Numbered from the stretch's first letter, positions 41,847 through 52,262 are shown. The stretch: 64,000 nucleotides of DNA from Pseudomonas pseudonitroreducens (GCF_021603645.1 NZ_BQHJ01000011.1:124001-188000); one strand, 5' to 3'. Notes: a model not told the origin generated them from the sequence alone. Translations and numbers: made by a program.

Positions 41847-42772
41847 GCCTGGCGCTGCTGAGCGTCCTCGGCGTGGCGCTGGACGCTCTGCTGGGCGAGC
41901 CGAAACGCGGGCATCCGCTGGTGGCCTTCGGGCGCCTGGCGGATCGCCTGGAGCGACGTTTCAACCGTTCCCGCACCGATGCCGGCACGGACACCCCCGG
42001 CCTCGGCTGGCGCAGCCACGGCGTCACCGCCTGGGTCATCGCGGTCATCCCGCTGACCCTCATCGCGCTGCTGCTCAGCCTGCTGCCCTACGTCGGCTGG
42101 ATCGTCCAGGTGCTGGCGCTGTACGCCGCACTGGGTCTGCGCAGCCTGGGCGAACACGCAGATCCGGTGGTGCTGGCGCTGCGCAGTGGTGACCTGAATG
42201 AGGCGCGGCTGCGCGTGGGTTACGTGGTCAGCCGCGAAACAACCGAGCTGGACGAAACTGCGGTGGCCCGGGCCGCCACCGAATCAGTGCTGGAGAATGG
42301 CAGCGATGCGGTCTTTGCGGCGCTGTTCTGGTTCGCCGTGGCAGGGGCGCCCGGCGTGGTGCTCTACCGCCTGAGCAATACCCTCGACGCCATGTGGGGC
42401 TATCGCAACGCTCGCTTCGAGCGCTTTGGCTGGGCAGCGGCGAAGATCGACGATGTGCTCAACTACATTCCGGCGCGGCTGGTGGCCTTTACCTACGCGT
42501 TGCTTGGCCATACCCGGCTGGCCCTGCGTTGCTGGCGCACTCAGGCGCCAAAATGGGACAGTCCCAACGCCGGCCCGGTGATGGCTGCCGGTGCGGGAGC
42601 GCTGGGCGTTTCGCTCGGCGGCTGCGCCCGTTACCACGGTGAGCTCCACGAGCGCCCGCAACTGGGCGACGGCCCGGCGCCGACCGCCGTGGACGTCTGG
42701 CGCGCGCTGGCCCTGGTGCGTCAGGGCGTGTTGTTGTGGTTGCTGATCATCCTGATTCTGGGAGTGCTCTGA
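41843..42772 (+). CDS. cobD: Adenosylcobinamide-phosphate synthase
   Basis: 309 residues, integral membrane. Joins adenosylcobyric acid to (R)-1-amino-2-propanol phosphate. [18 protein letters not shown] at the N-terminus (about 13-30, stated in pieces LDALLGEP and HPLVAFG) and [21 protein letters not shown] are CbiB/CobD signatures. Membrane helices at about 60-95 and the C-terminus. TGATG overlap with the next start. Confidence 0.94.
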   Translation: MSLALLSVLGVALDALLGEPKRGHPLVAFGRLADRLERRFNRSRTDAGTDTPGLGWRSHGVTAWVIAVIPLTLIALLLSLLPYVGWIVQVLALYAALGLRSLGEHADPVVLALRSGDLNEARLRVGYVVSRETTELDETAVARAATESVLENGSDAVFAALFWFAVAGAPGVVLYRLSNTLDAMWGYRNARFERFGWAAAKIDDVLNYIPARLVAFTYALLGHTRLALRCWRTQAPKWDSPNAGPVMAAGAGALGVSLGGCARYHGELHERPQLGDGPAPTAVDVWRALALVRQGVLLWLLIILILGVL

Positions 42773-43773
42773 TGCTCGAACATGGCGGACGGTTGCGCAA
42801 AGCGGCGCAGCAGTACGGAATTCCGCTCTCCGAGTGGCTGGACCTGTCCACCGGCATTTCGCCCTGGCCCTGGGCGCTGCCCAGCGTGCCGGCGGCCGCC
42901 TGGATGCGCCTGCCCGAAGACAGCGATGGCCTGGAAGCCGCCGCACGGCGCTACTACGGCGCCGAGAAGCTGCTGCCATTACCCGGCAGCCAGGCGGCGA
43001 TCCAGTTGCTGCCGCGCCTGCGCCGGCCCGGCAAGGTCGGCGTGGTCTCGCCCTGTTATGCCGAGCACGCCGAATCCTGGCGTGCTGCCGGGCACATCCT
43101 GCGGGAAGTCAGTGACCAGGAAGTGCCCCATCACCTGGAGCGTTTCGACGTGCTGGTGGTGGTCAACCCGAACAACCCCACGGGCAAGCGTATCGAGGCC
43201 GGCGTGCTGCTGGAATGGCACGCGCGCCTGCAGGAGCGCGGCGGTTGGCTGGTGGTGGACGAAGCCTTCATGGACTGCACCCCCGAGCACAGCCTGGCGC
43301 CCAGTTGTGCCAGTCGTCCGGGGCTGATCGTGCTGCGCTCCTTCGGCAAGTTTTTCGGCCTGGCTGGTGCACGCCTGGGCTTTGCCTTCGCCGAACCGCG
43401 CCTACTGGAAAGCCTGGCGAAACTGCTCGGCCCCTGGGCGGTGAACGGCCCCACGCGCTGGGTGGCGCAGGCGGTGCTCGGCGAGTTCCAGGAGCAGATC
43501 CAGCGCCGCCGTGACCTGCATGACGCCAGCCGGCGCCTGGCCGGGCTGCTCGGCGAGCACGGGTTCGCCCCGCAAGGCGGCACGGGACTGTTCCAGTGGG
43601 TGGTGTCGATGCGCGCCCATGCGCTGCGCGACCACCTGGCGCGCCAGGGCATTCTCGTGCGCCTGTTCGAAACCCCAGGCAGCCTGCGCTTCGGCCTGCC
43701 GCCGGACGAGAACGGCTGGGAGCGCCTGGAGCACGGCCTGCGTACCTTCAACCAGATGGAGAGTCTGCGGTGA
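42772..43773 (+). CDS. cobC: L-threonine-O-3-phosphate decarboxylase (CobC type)
   Basis: 333 residues. PLP enzyme that forms aminopropanol phosphate for the nucleotide loop. Aminotransferase fold [10 protein letters not shown] near residue 125, DEAFMD near 165, and the PLP lysine in [15 protein letters not shown]. Codes directly after cobD, whose product uses its product. In Salmonella this enzyme is named CobD; the Pseudomonas name CobC is used here. Confidence 0.92.
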   Translation: MLEHGGRLRKAAQQYGIPLSEWLDLSTGISPWPWALPSVPAAAWMRLPEDSDGLEAAARRYYGAEKLLPLPGSQAAIQLLPRLRRPGKVGVVSPCYAEHAESWRAAGHILREVSDQEVPHHLERFDVLVVVNPNNPTGKRIEAGVLLEWHARLQERGGWLVVDEAFMDCTPEHSLAPSCASRPGLIVLRSFGKFFGLAGARLGFAFAEPRLLESLAKLLGPWAVNGPTRWVAQAVLGEFQEQIQRRRDLHDASRRLAGLLGEHGFAPQGGTGLFQWVVSMRAHALRDHLARQGILVRLFETPGSLRFGLPPDENGWERLEHGLRTFNQMESLR

Positions 43774-45236
43774 GTGCCCTGAAAAGCGCGACGCTGATGG
43801 TGCAGGGCACTACTTCGGATGCCGGCAAGAGCACGCTGGTGACGGCGCTGTGCCGCTGGCTGCGTCGCCAGGGCGTGGCGGTGGTGCCGTTCAAGCCGCA
43901 GAACATGGCGCTCAACAGCGCGGTGACCGCCGACGGCGGCGAGATCGGTCGTGCCCAGGCGGTGCAGGCCCAGGCCTGCCACCTGGCACCGCACACCGAC
44001 ATGAACCCGGTACTGCTCAAGCCCAACAGCGATACTGGCGCCCAGGTGATCATCCATGGCCGCGCGGTCACCAGCATGAACGCCGTGGCCTACCACGACT
44101 ACAAGCGCGTGGCGCTGCAGGCGGTACTCGAATCCCACCAGCGCCTGAGCGCGCAGTACCCGGTGGTGATGGTGGAAGGTGCGGGCTCGCCGGCGGAGAT
44201 CAACCTGCGCGCCAACGACATTGCCAACATGGGCTTCGCCGAGGCGGTGGACTGCCCGGTGATCCTGATTGCCGATATCGACCGCGGTGGGGTGTTCGCC
44301 CACCTGGTCGGCACCCTGGAGCTGCTCTGCGAGTCCGAGCGGGCGCGGGTGAAGGGCTTTGTCATCAACCGATTCCGCGGCGACATCGCACTGCTGCAAA
44401 ACGGTCTCGACTGGCTGGAGGAACGCACCGGCGTACCGGTGCTCGGCGTGCTGCCGTACCTGATGGATTTCCATCTGGAAGCCGAGGACGCCATCGACAC
44501 CCGCCAGGCCGCCAAGACCGGCGAGCGTCTGCGCGTGGTGGTGCCAGTGCTGCCGCGCATCAGCAACCACACCGACTTCGACCCGCTGCGCCTGCACCCG
44601 CAGGTGGAGCTGACCTTCGTCGGTCCCGGGCAGCCGATTCCGCCGGCGGACCTGATCATCCTGCCCGGCTCCAAGAGCGTGCGGCCGGACCTGGCCTTCC
44701 TCCGTGAGCAGGGCTGGGACGCGGCGATCCAGCGCCATCTGCGCTATGGCGGCAAGGTGCTGGGCATCTGCGGCGGCTTGCAGATGCTCGGTCATACGCT
44801 AGCCGACCCGCATGGCCTGGAAGGTGCGGCGGGGGAAAGCGTCGGGCTCGGCCTGCTGGACCTGCGCACCGTGCTGGAGCCGGAGAAGCAACTGCGCAAC
44901 GTCAGCGGCCGGCTGGTACTGGAGGACGCGCCGGTGAGCGGCTACGAGATTCATGCCGGCGTCACCGAAGGCCCGGCGCTGGCCAATCCCGCCGTGCGCC
45001 TGAGCGATGGCCGTGCCGATGGTGCGTTGAGCGACGATGGCCAGGTGATGGGCACCTATCTGCACGGGCTTTTCGAGTCCTCCGCTTCCAGCGCCGCACT
45101 ACTGCGCTGGGCGGGGCTGCGCGAGGTGCAGCACATCGATTACCACGCCCTGCGCGAACGCGACATCGAGCGCCTGGCCGACCAGGTCGAGGCGCATCTG
45201 GATACCGAAAAATTGAGAGCGCTGTGCGGACTGTAG
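43770..45236 (+). CDS. cobQ: Cobyric acid synthase
   Basis: 488 residues. Amidates the b, d, e and g side chains. N-terminal ATPase domain ([22 protein letters not shown]), C-terminal glutaminase-type domain with Cys in [10 protein letters not shown] and His in GTYLHGLFE. Starts with GTG 43770 overlapping the cobC stop. Full length. A REP doublet separates it from cobP. Confidence 0.95.
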   Translation: MSALKSATLMVQGTTSDAGKSTLVTALCRWLRRQGVAVVPFKPQNMALNSAVTADGGEIGRAQAVQAQACHLAPHTDMNPVLLKPNSDTGAQVIIHGRAVTSMNAVAYHDYKRVALQAVLESHQRLSAQYPVVMVEGAGSPAEINLRANDIANMGFAEAVDCPVILIADIDRGGVFAHLVGTLELLCESERARVKGFVINRFRGDIALLQNGLDWLEERTGVPVLGVLPYLMDFHLEAEDAIDTRQAAKTGERLRVVVPVLPRISNHTDFDPLRLHPQVELTFVGPGQPIPPADLIILPGSKSVRPDLAFLREQGWDAAIQRHLRYGGKVLGICGGLQMLGHTLADPHGLEGAAGESVGLGLLDLRTVLEPEKQLRNVSGRLVLEDAPVSGYEIHAGVTEGPALANPAVRLSDGRADGALSDDGQVMGTYLHGLFESSASSAALLRWAGLREVQHIDYHALRERDIERLADQVEAHLDTEKLRALCGL

Positions 45237-45314
45237 GGCGCATAGCCGTTCGCGGTTATCCGCCGTCTCTCTGTGCCTCGATGCCGACGATTAACGCCGG
45301 AGCCGCGCTTTTTT

Positions 45315-45392
45315 GTAGGAGCGAGCTTGCTCGCGAAGCGCATGACTCTGGCGTGCCCGGAAACCTCTGTTCGCGAGCAAGCTCGCTCCTAC
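45315..45392. repeat. REP doublet (REPIN) copy 2
   Basis: GTAGGAGCGAGCTTGCTCGCGAA and its inverted copy separated by about 32 bp. It lies inside the cob operon, between cobQ and cobP, ending 13 bp before the cobP ATG. It could form a large hairpin in the cob mRNA. Confidence 0.9.
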
Positions 45393-45405
45393 AGATGGAG
45401 AAACC

Positions 45406-45927
45406 ATGCTTGAACTGATCCTCGGTGGCGCCCGCTCGGGCAAGAGCCGCCTGGCCGAGCGTCTGGCGCTGGAAAGCGGCCTGCCGGTCACCTACGTCGC
45501 CACGGCACAGGCCGGCGACGGCGAGATGTCCGCACGCATCCTCCAGCACCGCGAGCGCCGCCCGGAACACTGGGGGCTGGTGGAAGAGCCGCTGGCCCTG
45601 GCCGACGCACTGGAGCGCCTGGCCGCCCCCGGCCACTGCGTGCTGGTGGACTGCCTGACCCTGTGGGTCACCAATCTGCTGATCCATGAAGACGGCTGGC
45701 GCCTGCGCGGCGAGATCGACGCGCTGCTGGAAACGCTGCCGCAATTGCCGGGGCGGATCATCCTGGTGAGCAACGAAACCGGGCTGGGGGTGGTGCCGAT
45801 GGGCGAACTCAGCCGCCGTTATGTCGACGAGGCCGGCTGGCTGCACCAGTCCCTGGCCGAGGTCAGCGAGCGCGTGGTGTTCACCGTCGCCGGCCTGCCC
45901 ATGGTGTTGAAGGGGGAAGCGTTATGA
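45406..45927 (+). CDS. cobP: Adenosylcobinamide kinase / GTP:adenosylcobinamide-phosphate guanylyltransferase
   Basis: 173 residues (CobU in Salmonella). Phosphorylates adenosylcobinamide and then adds GMP. P-loop GGARSGKS (residues 7-14), [14 protein letters not shown] with the guanylylated His, and [11 protein letters not shown] are all present. The stop overlaps cobT (ATGA). Confidence 0.95.
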   Translation: MLELILGGARSGKSRLAERLALESGLPVTYVATAQAGDGEMSARILQHRERRPEHWGLVEEPLALADALERLAAPGHCVLVDCLTLWVTNLLIHEDGWRLRGEIDALLETLPQLPGRIILVSNETGLGVVPMGELSRRYVDEAGWLHQSLAEVSERVVFTVAGLPMVLKGEAL

Positions 45928-46979
45928 GTCTGCAATGGTGGCTGCAAGGCACCCAACCGATCGACCGCGTGGCGCAGGGCAAGGCCGCCGCGCGCCAGGA
46001 CCAGCTGACCAAGCCGCGCGGCGCCCTGGGTCGGCTGGAAGAGGAAACCATCCGCCTGGCCGGCCTGCAGGGGCGCGAGCGGCCAGGCCTGGAACACATC
46101 TGGATCGCCCTGTTCGCCGGTGATCACGGTGTGGTCGCCGAGGGGGTGTCGGCATATCCGCAGGCAGTGACCGTGGAGATGCTGCGCAACTTCGTGCGCG
46201 GCGGCGCGGCGATCAGCGTGCTGGCGCGCAACCTCGATGCGCGCCTGGAGGTCATCGACCTCGGCACGGCGACGCCGCTGGAGCCGTTGCCGGGCGTGCT
46301 GCATGTGATGGTCGGCGCCGGTACGGCGAACTTCACCAGGGAGCCGGCGATGACCGCCGCGCAATGCCTGATCGCCCTGGAGGCTGGCCGCGAGTCCGTG
46401 CGCCGCGCGCAGCAGGCTGGCACGGAGTTGTTCATCGGTGGCGAGATGGGCATTGGCAACACCAGTTCGGCGGCGGCGCTCGCCTGCGCCTTGCTGGACG
46501 AGCCGGCGCGGACGCTGGTCGGCCCCGGCACCGGGCTGGATGCACAGGGCGTGGCGCGCAAAGTCGAGGTGATCGACCGCGCGCTGGCGCTGCATCGCAT
46601 GCATTGCGACGAGCCCTTCGAGGCGCTTTGCCGCCTCGGCGGCTTCGAGATCGCCGCACTGGTAGGTGCCTACCTGGCCTGTGCGCAGAAAGGTATCCCG
46701 GCGCTGGTGGACGGCTTCATCTGCAGCACCGCTGCGCTTTGTGCCACGCACCTCAATCCCGGTTGCCGTGACTGGCTGCTGTTCGCCCACGCTGGCGCGG
46801 AGCCGGGGCACAACCGTGTGCTCGCGGCACTCGACGCGCAGCCGTTGCTCGATCTCGGCTTGCGCCTGGGCGAGGGCAGTGGCGCGGCGCTGGCGGTGCC
46901 ACTGCTGCGCCAGGCCTGCCGGCTGCACAGCGAGATGGCGACCTTCGCCGAGGCGGCGGTATCGGATCGCCCGGCATGA
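45924..46979 (+). CDS. cobT: Nicotinate-nucleotide:dimethylbenzimidazole phosphoribosyltransferase
   Basis: 351 residues (CobU in P. denitrificans naming). Makes alpha-ribazole phosphate from the base made by Blu[28 protein letters not shown] and [13 protein letters not shown] are conserved; the catalytic Glu lies in the last quarter (HAGAEPGHN region). Overlaps the phosphatase gene by four bases. Confidence 0.95.
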   Translation: MSLQWWLQGTQPIDRVAQGKAAARQDQLTKPRGALGRLEEETIRLAGLQGRERPGLEHIWIALFAGDHGVVAEGVSAYPQAVTVEMLRNFVRGGAAISVLARNLDARLEVIDLGTATPLEPLPGVLHVMVGAGTANFTREPAMTAAQCLIALEAGRESVRRAQQAGTELFIGGEMGIGNTSSAAALACALLDEPARTLVGPGTGLDAQGVARKVEVIDRALALHRMHCDEPFEALCRLGGFEIAALVGAYLACAQKGIPALVDGFICSTAALCATHLNPGCRDWLLFAHAGAEPGHNRVLAALDAQPLLDLGLRLGEGSGAALAVPLLRQACRLHSEMATFAEAAVSDRPA

Positions 46980-47563
46980 CGCTGCGCCTGGAACTGTTGC
47001 GCCATGGCGAGACCGAGCGCGGCGGTGGCTTTCGCGGACGACTGGACGATGCGCTGACCGAGGCCGGTTGGGCGCAGATGCGCGCGGCGGTGGGCGAGGA
47101 GTGTCGCTGGTCGGCGCTGGTCAGTTCGCCGTTGCAGCGTTGCGCGGCGTTTGCCGAGGAACTGTCGGCGCGTCACGGCCTGCCGCTGGGCTTCGAGGCG
47201 GGCTTGCAGGAGCTGGACTTCGGTGAGTGGGAAGGCATTTCTCCAGCTAAGCTGATGGAGACCGATGCTCAGGCGCTCGGGCGCTTCTGGGACGATCCCT
47301 ACGCTTTCCCTCCACCTGGCGGCGAGGCCATGGGCGATTTCGAATCCCGCGTCTTTGCGGCGCTGGAGCGGCTCTACCAGGCCTATGCCGGCTCGTCCGT
47401 ACTGGTCGTCACCCATGGCGGTGTGATGCGCCTGTTCGGCGCCCTGGCCAGCGGCCTGCCGGCCAGGCGCCTGCTGGAAGTGGTGGTGGCCCACGGCGAA
47501 TGCATGCTGCTGGACGTGACCCGCGAGGGTGACGGCTGGCGTATCCGAATAGCGCAACCATAA
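46976..47563 (+). CDS. Alpha-ribazole phosphatase (histidine phosphatase family)
   Basis: 195 residues. RHGET motif at residues 9-13 supplies the phosphorylated His; second His in THGGVMRL. Removes the 5'-phosphate of alpha-ribazole phosphate or of the final B12 phosphate (Salmonella CobC function). Symbol left empty to avoid confusion with the decarboxylase cobC. Embedded between cobT and cobS. Confidence 0.9.
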   Translation: MTLRLELLRHGETERGGGFRGRLDDALTEAGWAQMRAAVGEECRWSALVSSPLQRCAAFAEELSARHGLPLGFEAGLQELDFGEWEGISPAKLMETDAQALGRFWDDPYAFPPPGGEAMGDFESRVFAALERLYQAYAGSSVLVVTHGGVMRLFGALASGLPARRLLEVVVAHGECMLLDVTREGDGWRIRIAQP

Positions 47564-47574
47564 GTCGACACCTG

Positions 47575-48393
47575 ATGAGCAACCTGCACCCGGAACGCGA
47601 CCAGGAAAACCCCGAGCCGCCGGCTGAAGAGCGTGGTGATGACTCGCGCGCCGCCCAGCTCAGTGACTGGTGCCTGCCGCTGGTGGCGTTGCAGTTCCTG
47701 ACGCGCTTGCCGGTACGCCTGGGGCACATGCCGACGCCGCAGCAGTTCGGCCGCGCCACGCTGTATTACCCGCTGGTGGGCCTGCTGATCGGTGCGGTGC
47801 TGTTCGCCATGGGTGAATTGCTCAGCGGCGTGCACCTGCTGTTGCAGGCGGCGCTGGTGCTGCTGGTCTGGGTGGCGTTCACCGGTGCGCTGCACCTCGA
47901 TGGCCTCGCCGACACCGCGGATGCCTGGATCGGTGGGCTGGGCGATCGCGAACGCACGCTGGCGATCATGAAGGACCCGCGCTGCGGCCCGGCCGCGGTG
48001 GTCGCCCTGGTGCTGTTGCTGCTGCTGAAGTTCGCGGCAATCACCGCCATTCTCGGCAACCACCAGCACTGGGGTTTGCTGCTGGCGCCCTGGCTGGGGC
48101 GCTGCGCGTTGCCGCTGCTGTTCTACACCACCGATTACGCGCGCAAGGGCGGGTTGGGCCAGGCGCTGGCCGATCACCTGCCGCGCCGCGCCATGCCCTG
48201 GATGCTCGCGGCCAACGCGGCGCTGATGCTGCTGGCGGGCCTGACCGGCCTGCTGGCGCTGGTGGTTGCGCTGGTGCTGTTCGCCTGGCTGCGCAGCCGC
48301 TTCATCGCCCGCCTCGGTGGCACCACCGGGGATACCGCCGGGGCGATGCTGGAGATGATCGAGTGCGCGGTGCTGGTGGCGTTGGCGCTCTGA
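47575..48393 (+). CDS. cobS: Adenosylcobinamide-GDP ribazoletransferase (cobalamin synthase)
   Basis: 272 residues (CobV in P. denitrificans naming). Joins GDP-cobinamide and alpha-ribazole at the membrane. FLTRLPV, GLADTADAWIGG (metal-binding acidic motif) and KDPRCGPAAVV are signatures; six or seven membrane helices. An acidic N-terminal extension of about 35 residues precedes the usual start. Last gene of the cob run. Confidence 0.93.
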   Translation: MSNLHPERDQENPEPPAEERGDDSRAAQLSDWCLPLVALQFLTRLPVRLGHMPTPQQFGRATLYYPLVGLLIGAVLFAMGELLSGVHLLLQAALVLLVWVAFTGALHLDGLADTADAWIGGLGDRERTLAIMKDPRCGPAAVVALVLLLLLKFAAITAILGNHQHWGLLLAPWLGRCALPLLFYTTDYARKGGLGQALADHLPRRAMPWMLAANAALMLLAGLTGLLALVVALVLFAWLRSRFIARLGGTTGDTAGAMLEMIECAVLVALAL

Positions 48394-48431
48394 TTTCACT
48401 GCGGAGCCGCAGATATGGCCTGGACGCTTTT

Positions 48432-48512
48432 GTAGGATGGCGTGGAGCGCAGCGATACCCATCACGCATTGTCGCCACAGCATGGGTATCGCTTAGGCTC
48501 CACCCATCCTAC
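48432..48512. repeat. Dispersed inverted repeat, GTAGGATGG family
   Basis: GTAGGATGGCGTGGAGCGCAGCGATACCCAT ... ATGGGTATCGCTTAGGCTCCACCCATCCTAC, described by its arms 48432-48462 and 48482-48512. Unrelated in core to the GTAGGAGCGAGC REP units. Sits between convergent cobS and the acyl-CoA dehydrogenase. Confidence 0.8.
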
Positions 48513-48567
48513 GTTTACGCACAGGCTGGACCTCTCCCGCAGCAGAAAGGCAGGCGCGCTCCTGCAA

Positions 48568-50388
48568 TCAATCGAACGCGAAATGCTCCGTCTTCAACCC
48601 CATGATCGACCGTACCGGCTTGGCCATCGCTGACGCGTGGCCCTTGGCGCGTGGCAGCAGGCGGGCGAAGTAGAAGTCACTGGTGGCGATCTTGGCCTTG
48701 TAGAAGTCGCTCGACTCGCTGCCGCCCTGGCGCAGGCGCTTGCGTGCGGCGGCCTCCTGCAGCGCCCAGGAGTAGGCCAGCGCGGCGTAGCCGGAGAACA
48801 TCAGGTAGTCGTGGCTGGCGGTGCTGACCAGGTCGCGTTGTTTGCGGGCGGTGAGGGCGATGCGCATTGTGAGGATGTTCCACTGTGCGCAGAGCTTGAG
48901 CAGTGTCAGGGCGCGGCCGCGCATGGCCGGCTCCTGCTTGAGCAGGTCGACGGCAAACTTTGCCACCTGTGCGGTGAAGTCGCGCACGGCCTTGCCCTGG
49001 GTCATCAACAACACCTTGCGGCCGAGCAGGTCCAGCGCCTGGATGCCGGTGGTGCCCTCGTAGAGGGTGGCGATCCGCGCATCGCGGACGATCTGCTCCA
49101 TGCCGTGTTCCTTGATGTAGCCGTGGCCGCCGAACACCTGCATGCCGAGGTTGGCGCTCTCCAGGCCCAGTTCAGTCAGGCAGCCCTTGAGGATCGGCGT
49201 GAGGAAGCCGAGCTTGTCGTCCCAGCGGTCGTACTCGGCATTGTCGTTGGTCAGCAGGCCCTGGATCATCTTGTCGGCGTACTGGGTGGCCAGGTAGATC
49301 AGCGCGCGGCCGCCCTCGGCCACGGCCTTCTGGGTCAGCAGCATGCGGCGCACATCGCCGTGGTGCATCAGCGTGTCGGCAATCTCGCCCGGCTCCTTGG
49401 TGCCGGAAAGGGCACGCATGGAGCGACGCTCGCGGGCATAGGCCAATGCGCCCTGGTAAGCCAGCTCAGCGGTGGCCACGCCCTGGATGGCGGTGCCGAT
49501 GCGCGCGCTGTTCATGAAGGTGAACATGCATTCCAGGCCCTTGTTGGGCTCGCCGATCAGGTAGCCGGTGGCGCCGTCGAAGTTCATCACGCAGGTGGCC
49601 GAGGCCTTGATGCCCATCTTCTTTTCCAGCGCACCGCAGGTCACGCCGTTGCGCGGGCCGAGGCTGCCTCCGTCGGCCGGCAGAAACTTCGGCACGATGA
49701 ACAGCGAGATGCCGCGCGTGCCCTTGGGCGCATCCGGCAGGCGGGCGAGGACGATGTGCACGATGTTCTCGGTGAGATCGTGCTCGCCCGAGGAGATGAA
49801 GATCTTCGTGCCGGTGATGGCGTAGCTGCCGTCGGCGTTGGTTTCCGCGCGGGTCTTCACCTGGCCGAGGTCGGTGCCGCACTGCGGCTCGGTGAGGCAC
49901 ATGGTGCCGCCCCAGCGGCCTTCGGTGAGCGGGGTGAGGTAGGTTTGTTTCTGCTCCTCGGTGCCGTGCTGCATCACGGTGTTCATCGCGCCCAGCGACA
50001 GGCCCGGGTACATGGAGAAGGGCCAGTTGGCGGTACCCATCATCTCCTGCTTGAGCGCTCCCAGGCTCATCGGCAGGCCCTGGCCGCCATATTCCACCGG
50101 GTGCGACAGGCCCTGCCAGCCGCCGGCCACGTAGGCATCGTAGGCTTCCTTGAAGCCCTTGGGCGTGCGTACCTCGCCGTTCTCCAGGTGGCAGCCTTCT
50201 TCGTCACCGCTGTGGTAGAGCGGGGCGATCACCTCTTCGCATAGCCTGGCGCATTCGCCGAGGATCGCATCGACCATGTCCGGCGTGGCTTCGCCGCCGT
50301 TGACCAGGTTCTGGTAGTGGCGGGGGAAATCGAAGACTTCGTTGAGCAGGAAGCGGGTGTCGCGCAGCGGAGCTTTGTAGACGGGCAT
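48568..50388 (-). CDS. Acyl-CoA dehydrogenase, large form with extra C-terminal domain
   Basis: 606 residues, the about 600-residue class with an N-terminal lid and a C-terminal extension (Acyl-CoA_dh_C), as in DmdC-like and medium/long-chain enzymes of Pseudomonas. Catalytic Glu in LYEGTTGIQALDL; FAD region CLTEPQCGTDLG and ITGTKIFISSGEHD. Start ATG 50388 (MPVYKAPLRDTRF); translation upstream is not family-like. Divergent from the MarR regulator, which may also control it. Confidence 0.93.
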   Translation of the reverse strand: MPVYKAPLRDTRFLLNEVFDFPRHYQNLVNGGEATPDMVDAILGECARLCEEVIAPLYHSGDEEGCHLENGEVRTPKGFKEAYDAYVAGGWQGLSHPVEYGGQGLPMSLGALKQEMMGTANWPFSMYPGLSLGAMNTVMQHGTEEQKQTYLTPLTEGRWGGTMCLTEPQCGTDLGQVKTRAETNADGSYAITGTKIFISSGEHDLTENIVHIVLARLPDAPKGTRGISLFIVPKFLPADGGSLGPRNGVTCGALEKKMGIKASATCVMNFDGATGYLIGEPNKGLECMFTFMNSARIGTAIQGVATAELAYQGALAYARERRSMRALSGTKEPGEIADTLMHHGDVRRMLLTQKAVAEGGRALIYLATQYADKMIQGLLTNDNAEYDRWDDKLGFLTPILKGCLTELGLESANLGMQVFGGHGYIKEHGMEQIVRDARIATLYEGTTGIQALDLLGRKVLLMTQGKAVRDFTAQVAKFAVDLLKQEPAMRGRALTLLKLCAQWNILTMRIALTARKQRDLVSTASHDYLMFSGYAALAYSWALQEAAARKRLRQGGSESSDFYKAKIATSDFYFARLLPRAKGHASAMAKPVRSIMGLKTEHFAFD

Positions 50389-50542
50389 CGGGGACCTCGG
50401 AGCGTGATGCGCCCCGTCGAAAGCGCGGGGCTGGATGCCCGCAGTTATACGGTTGGGGCGGCGTGGTGCCCTTGGCTGCGCCAACGCGGGGTGCTGGCAG
50501 ATGGGACAATCGGCCGCATCGGCCATTGCGTTCGATGGAATG

Positions 50543-50556
50543 CGGGTATATACACG
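50543..50556. promoter_or_regulatory. Candidate MarR operator 1
   Basis: CGGGTATATACACG, a near-palindrome that ends six bases before the marR start codon. It matches a second site at 51032 before the MFS gene (shared CGGG-y-ATATAC-m-CG). Likely autoregulatory. Confidence 0.5.
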
Positions 50557-50562
50557 TATCCC

Positions 50563-50979
50563 ATGCTGACCACCCAATGCCTCTGTACCAAACTGCGCCG
50601 CTCGGCCCGTGCCGTGACCCGCGTCTACGACGATGCCTTGAAAGGCGTCGGGCTGACGACTGCGCAGTTTTCCCTGTTGCGGCATCTGTCGCGGCTGGAG
50701 CAGCCGAGCATTTCCGAGCTGGCCGAGGCCATGGGGCTGGACCGCAGCACCCTGGGGCGCAATCTCAAGCCGCTGGAAGCCGACGGCCTGGTGAAGCTGG
50801 AAGAGGGTGAGGACCTGCGCAACCGTATCGTGGCGCTGACTCCCGAGGGGCTGGAGCGCATCGTTCGCGGCGGCGAAGCCTGGGACGCCGCTCAGCATGA
50901 CGTGGCTTGTCACCTGGGCGATGAAAAGCGCCGCCAGCTGGAAGCCTTACTGGATGAATTGGCCGCGCTGGAAAACTAG
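50563..50979 (+). CDS. MarR-family transcriptional regulator
   Basis: 138 residues, typical length. Winged helix-turn-helix with SISELAEAMGLDRSTLGRN as the recognition unit (about 50-68) and wing VKLEEGEDLRNRIVALTPEG. Two cysteines close to the N-terminus (TTQCLCTKL) could sense oxidants or electrophiles; sensing is inference. The ATG at 50563 is followed by the normal MarR N-terminus; earlier starts would add unrelated sequence. An 80-bp gap leads to the MFS gene with a matching operator. Confidence 0.9.
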   Translation: MLTTQCLCTKLRRSARAVTRVYDDALKGVGLTTAQFSLLRHLSRLEQPSISELAEAMGLDRSTLGRNLKPLEADGLVKLEEGEDLRNRIVALTPEGLERIVRGGEAWDAAQHDVACHLGDEKRRQLEALLDELAALEN

Positions 50980-51031
50980 TGCAGGCCGGCGTGCAGCGTT
51001 GAACTCTTCCCTCTGGAAGACAGATAAGAAG

Positions 51032-51045
51032 CGGGCATATACCCG
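51032..51045. promoter_or_regulatory. Candidate MarR operator 2
   Basis: CGGGCATATACCCG, palindromic apart from the central C/A pairs, four bases before the GGAG ribosome site of the MFS gene. Pairs with the site at 50543. Confidence 0.5.
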
Positions 51046-51059
51046 TGCAGGAGCAAATG

Positions 51060-52262
51060 ATGTCGAAGCTGTCGCGTACGGGGTTCTGGATACTGCTATC
51101 CGGCGCCCTGATTCTCGCCCTGTCCCTGGGCACTCGCCATGGCTTCGGCCTGTTCCTGGCACCGATGAGCGCCGAATTCGGCTGGGGGCGCGAGACTTTC
51201 GCCTTCGCCATCGCCCTGCAGAACCTGATCTGGGGCATTGCCCAGCCGTTCACCGGCGCCATTGCCGATCGCTTCGGCGCGATGCGTACAGTGGTGCTGG
51301 GCGGCATCCTCTACGCGATCGGCCTGGTACTGATGGGCTATGCCGATTCGGCGTTCAGCCTGTCCATGAGCGCCGGCCTGCTGATCGGCATCGGTCTGTC
51401 GGGCACCTCGTTCTCGGTGATCCTCGGTGCGGTCGGTCGCGCGGTGCCGCTGGAGCAGCGCAGCATGGCGATGGGCATTTCGGCGGCGGCGGGCTCGTTC
51501 GGTCAGTTCGCCATGCTGCCCGGCACACTCGGGCTGATCAGCTGGCTCGGGTGGTCCGCCGCGCTGCTCGCCCTCGGCCTGATGGTCGCGCTGATCGTGC
51601 CGCTGGCTGCGCTGATGAAGGACAAGCCGCTGCCCCTGCAGGGCCATGAGCAGACCCTTGGCGAGGCGCTGCGCGAGGCGGCCGGGCATTCCGGTTTCTG
51701 GCTGTTGTCCCTGGGCTTCTTCGTCTGTGGCTTCCAGGTAGTGTTCATCGGCGTACACCTGCCGGCCTATCTGGTGGACCGCCATCTGCCGGCCACGGTT
51801 GGCACCACGGTGCTGGCGCTGGTGGGCCTGTTCAACGTGTTCGGTACCTACTTTGCCGGCTGGCTTGGTGGGCGGATGAGCAAGCCCAAGCTGCTCACCG
51901 GCCTGTACCTGCTGCGCGCGGTGGTGATCGTCGCCTTCATCTGGGCGCCACTTAGCGTCTGGACAGCCTACGCCTTCGGCATCGCCATGGGCCTGCTCTG
52001 GCTCTCCACCGTGCCGCTCACCAACGGCACGGTTGCCACGCTGTTCGGTGTGCGCAACCTGTCGATGCTCGGTGGCATCACCTTCCTGTTCCACCAGATC
52101 GGTGCCTTCCTCGGCGGCTGGCTGGGTGGCTACGTGTATGACCACACCGGCAACTACGACCTGGTCTGGCAGATTTCCATCCTCCTCAGCCTGCTCGCCG
52201 GCCTGCTCAACTGGCCGGTGCGCGAGCGCCCGGTCGAGCGCCCTGTGCTGGGGGCGGCGTGA
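51060..52262 (+). CDS. MFS transporter (monocarboxylate/oxalate-formate type)
   Basis: 400 residues, twelve membrane helices. GTRHGFGLFLAPM and IADRFGAMRTVVLGG (loop 2-3) resemble the CynX/OFA-like branch of MFS. Substrate unknown. GGAG at 51050 lies six bases before ATG 51060 (an ATG at 51057 is too close). Its stop overlaps a 40-residue ORF (GTGA), and its promoter contains a copy of the MarR-site. Confidence 0.88.
   Translation: MSKLSRTGFWILLSGALILALSLGTRHGFGLFLAPMSAEFGWGRETFAFAIALQNLIWGIAQPFTGAIADRFGAMRTVVLGGILYAIGLVLMGYADSAFSLSMSAGLLIGIGLSGTSFSVILGAVGRAVPLEQRSMAMGISAAAGSFGQFAMLPGTLGLISWLGWSAALLALGLMVALIVPLAALMKDKPLPLQGHEQTLGEALREAAGHSGFWLLSLGFFVCGFQVVFIGVHLPAYLVDRHLPATVGTTVLALVGLFNVFGTYFAGWLGGRMSKPKLLTGLYLLRAVVIVAFIWAPLSVWTAYAFGIAMGLLWLSTVPLTNGTVATLFGVRNLSMLGGITFLFHQIGAFLGGWLGGYVYDHTGNYDLVWQISILLSLLAGLLNWPVRERPVERPVLGAA

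Noticed and set aside
43131-44795. 554-codon minus-strand frame over cobC and cobQ
   Set aside because: Antisense to two conserved cob genes and without any recognisable domain.
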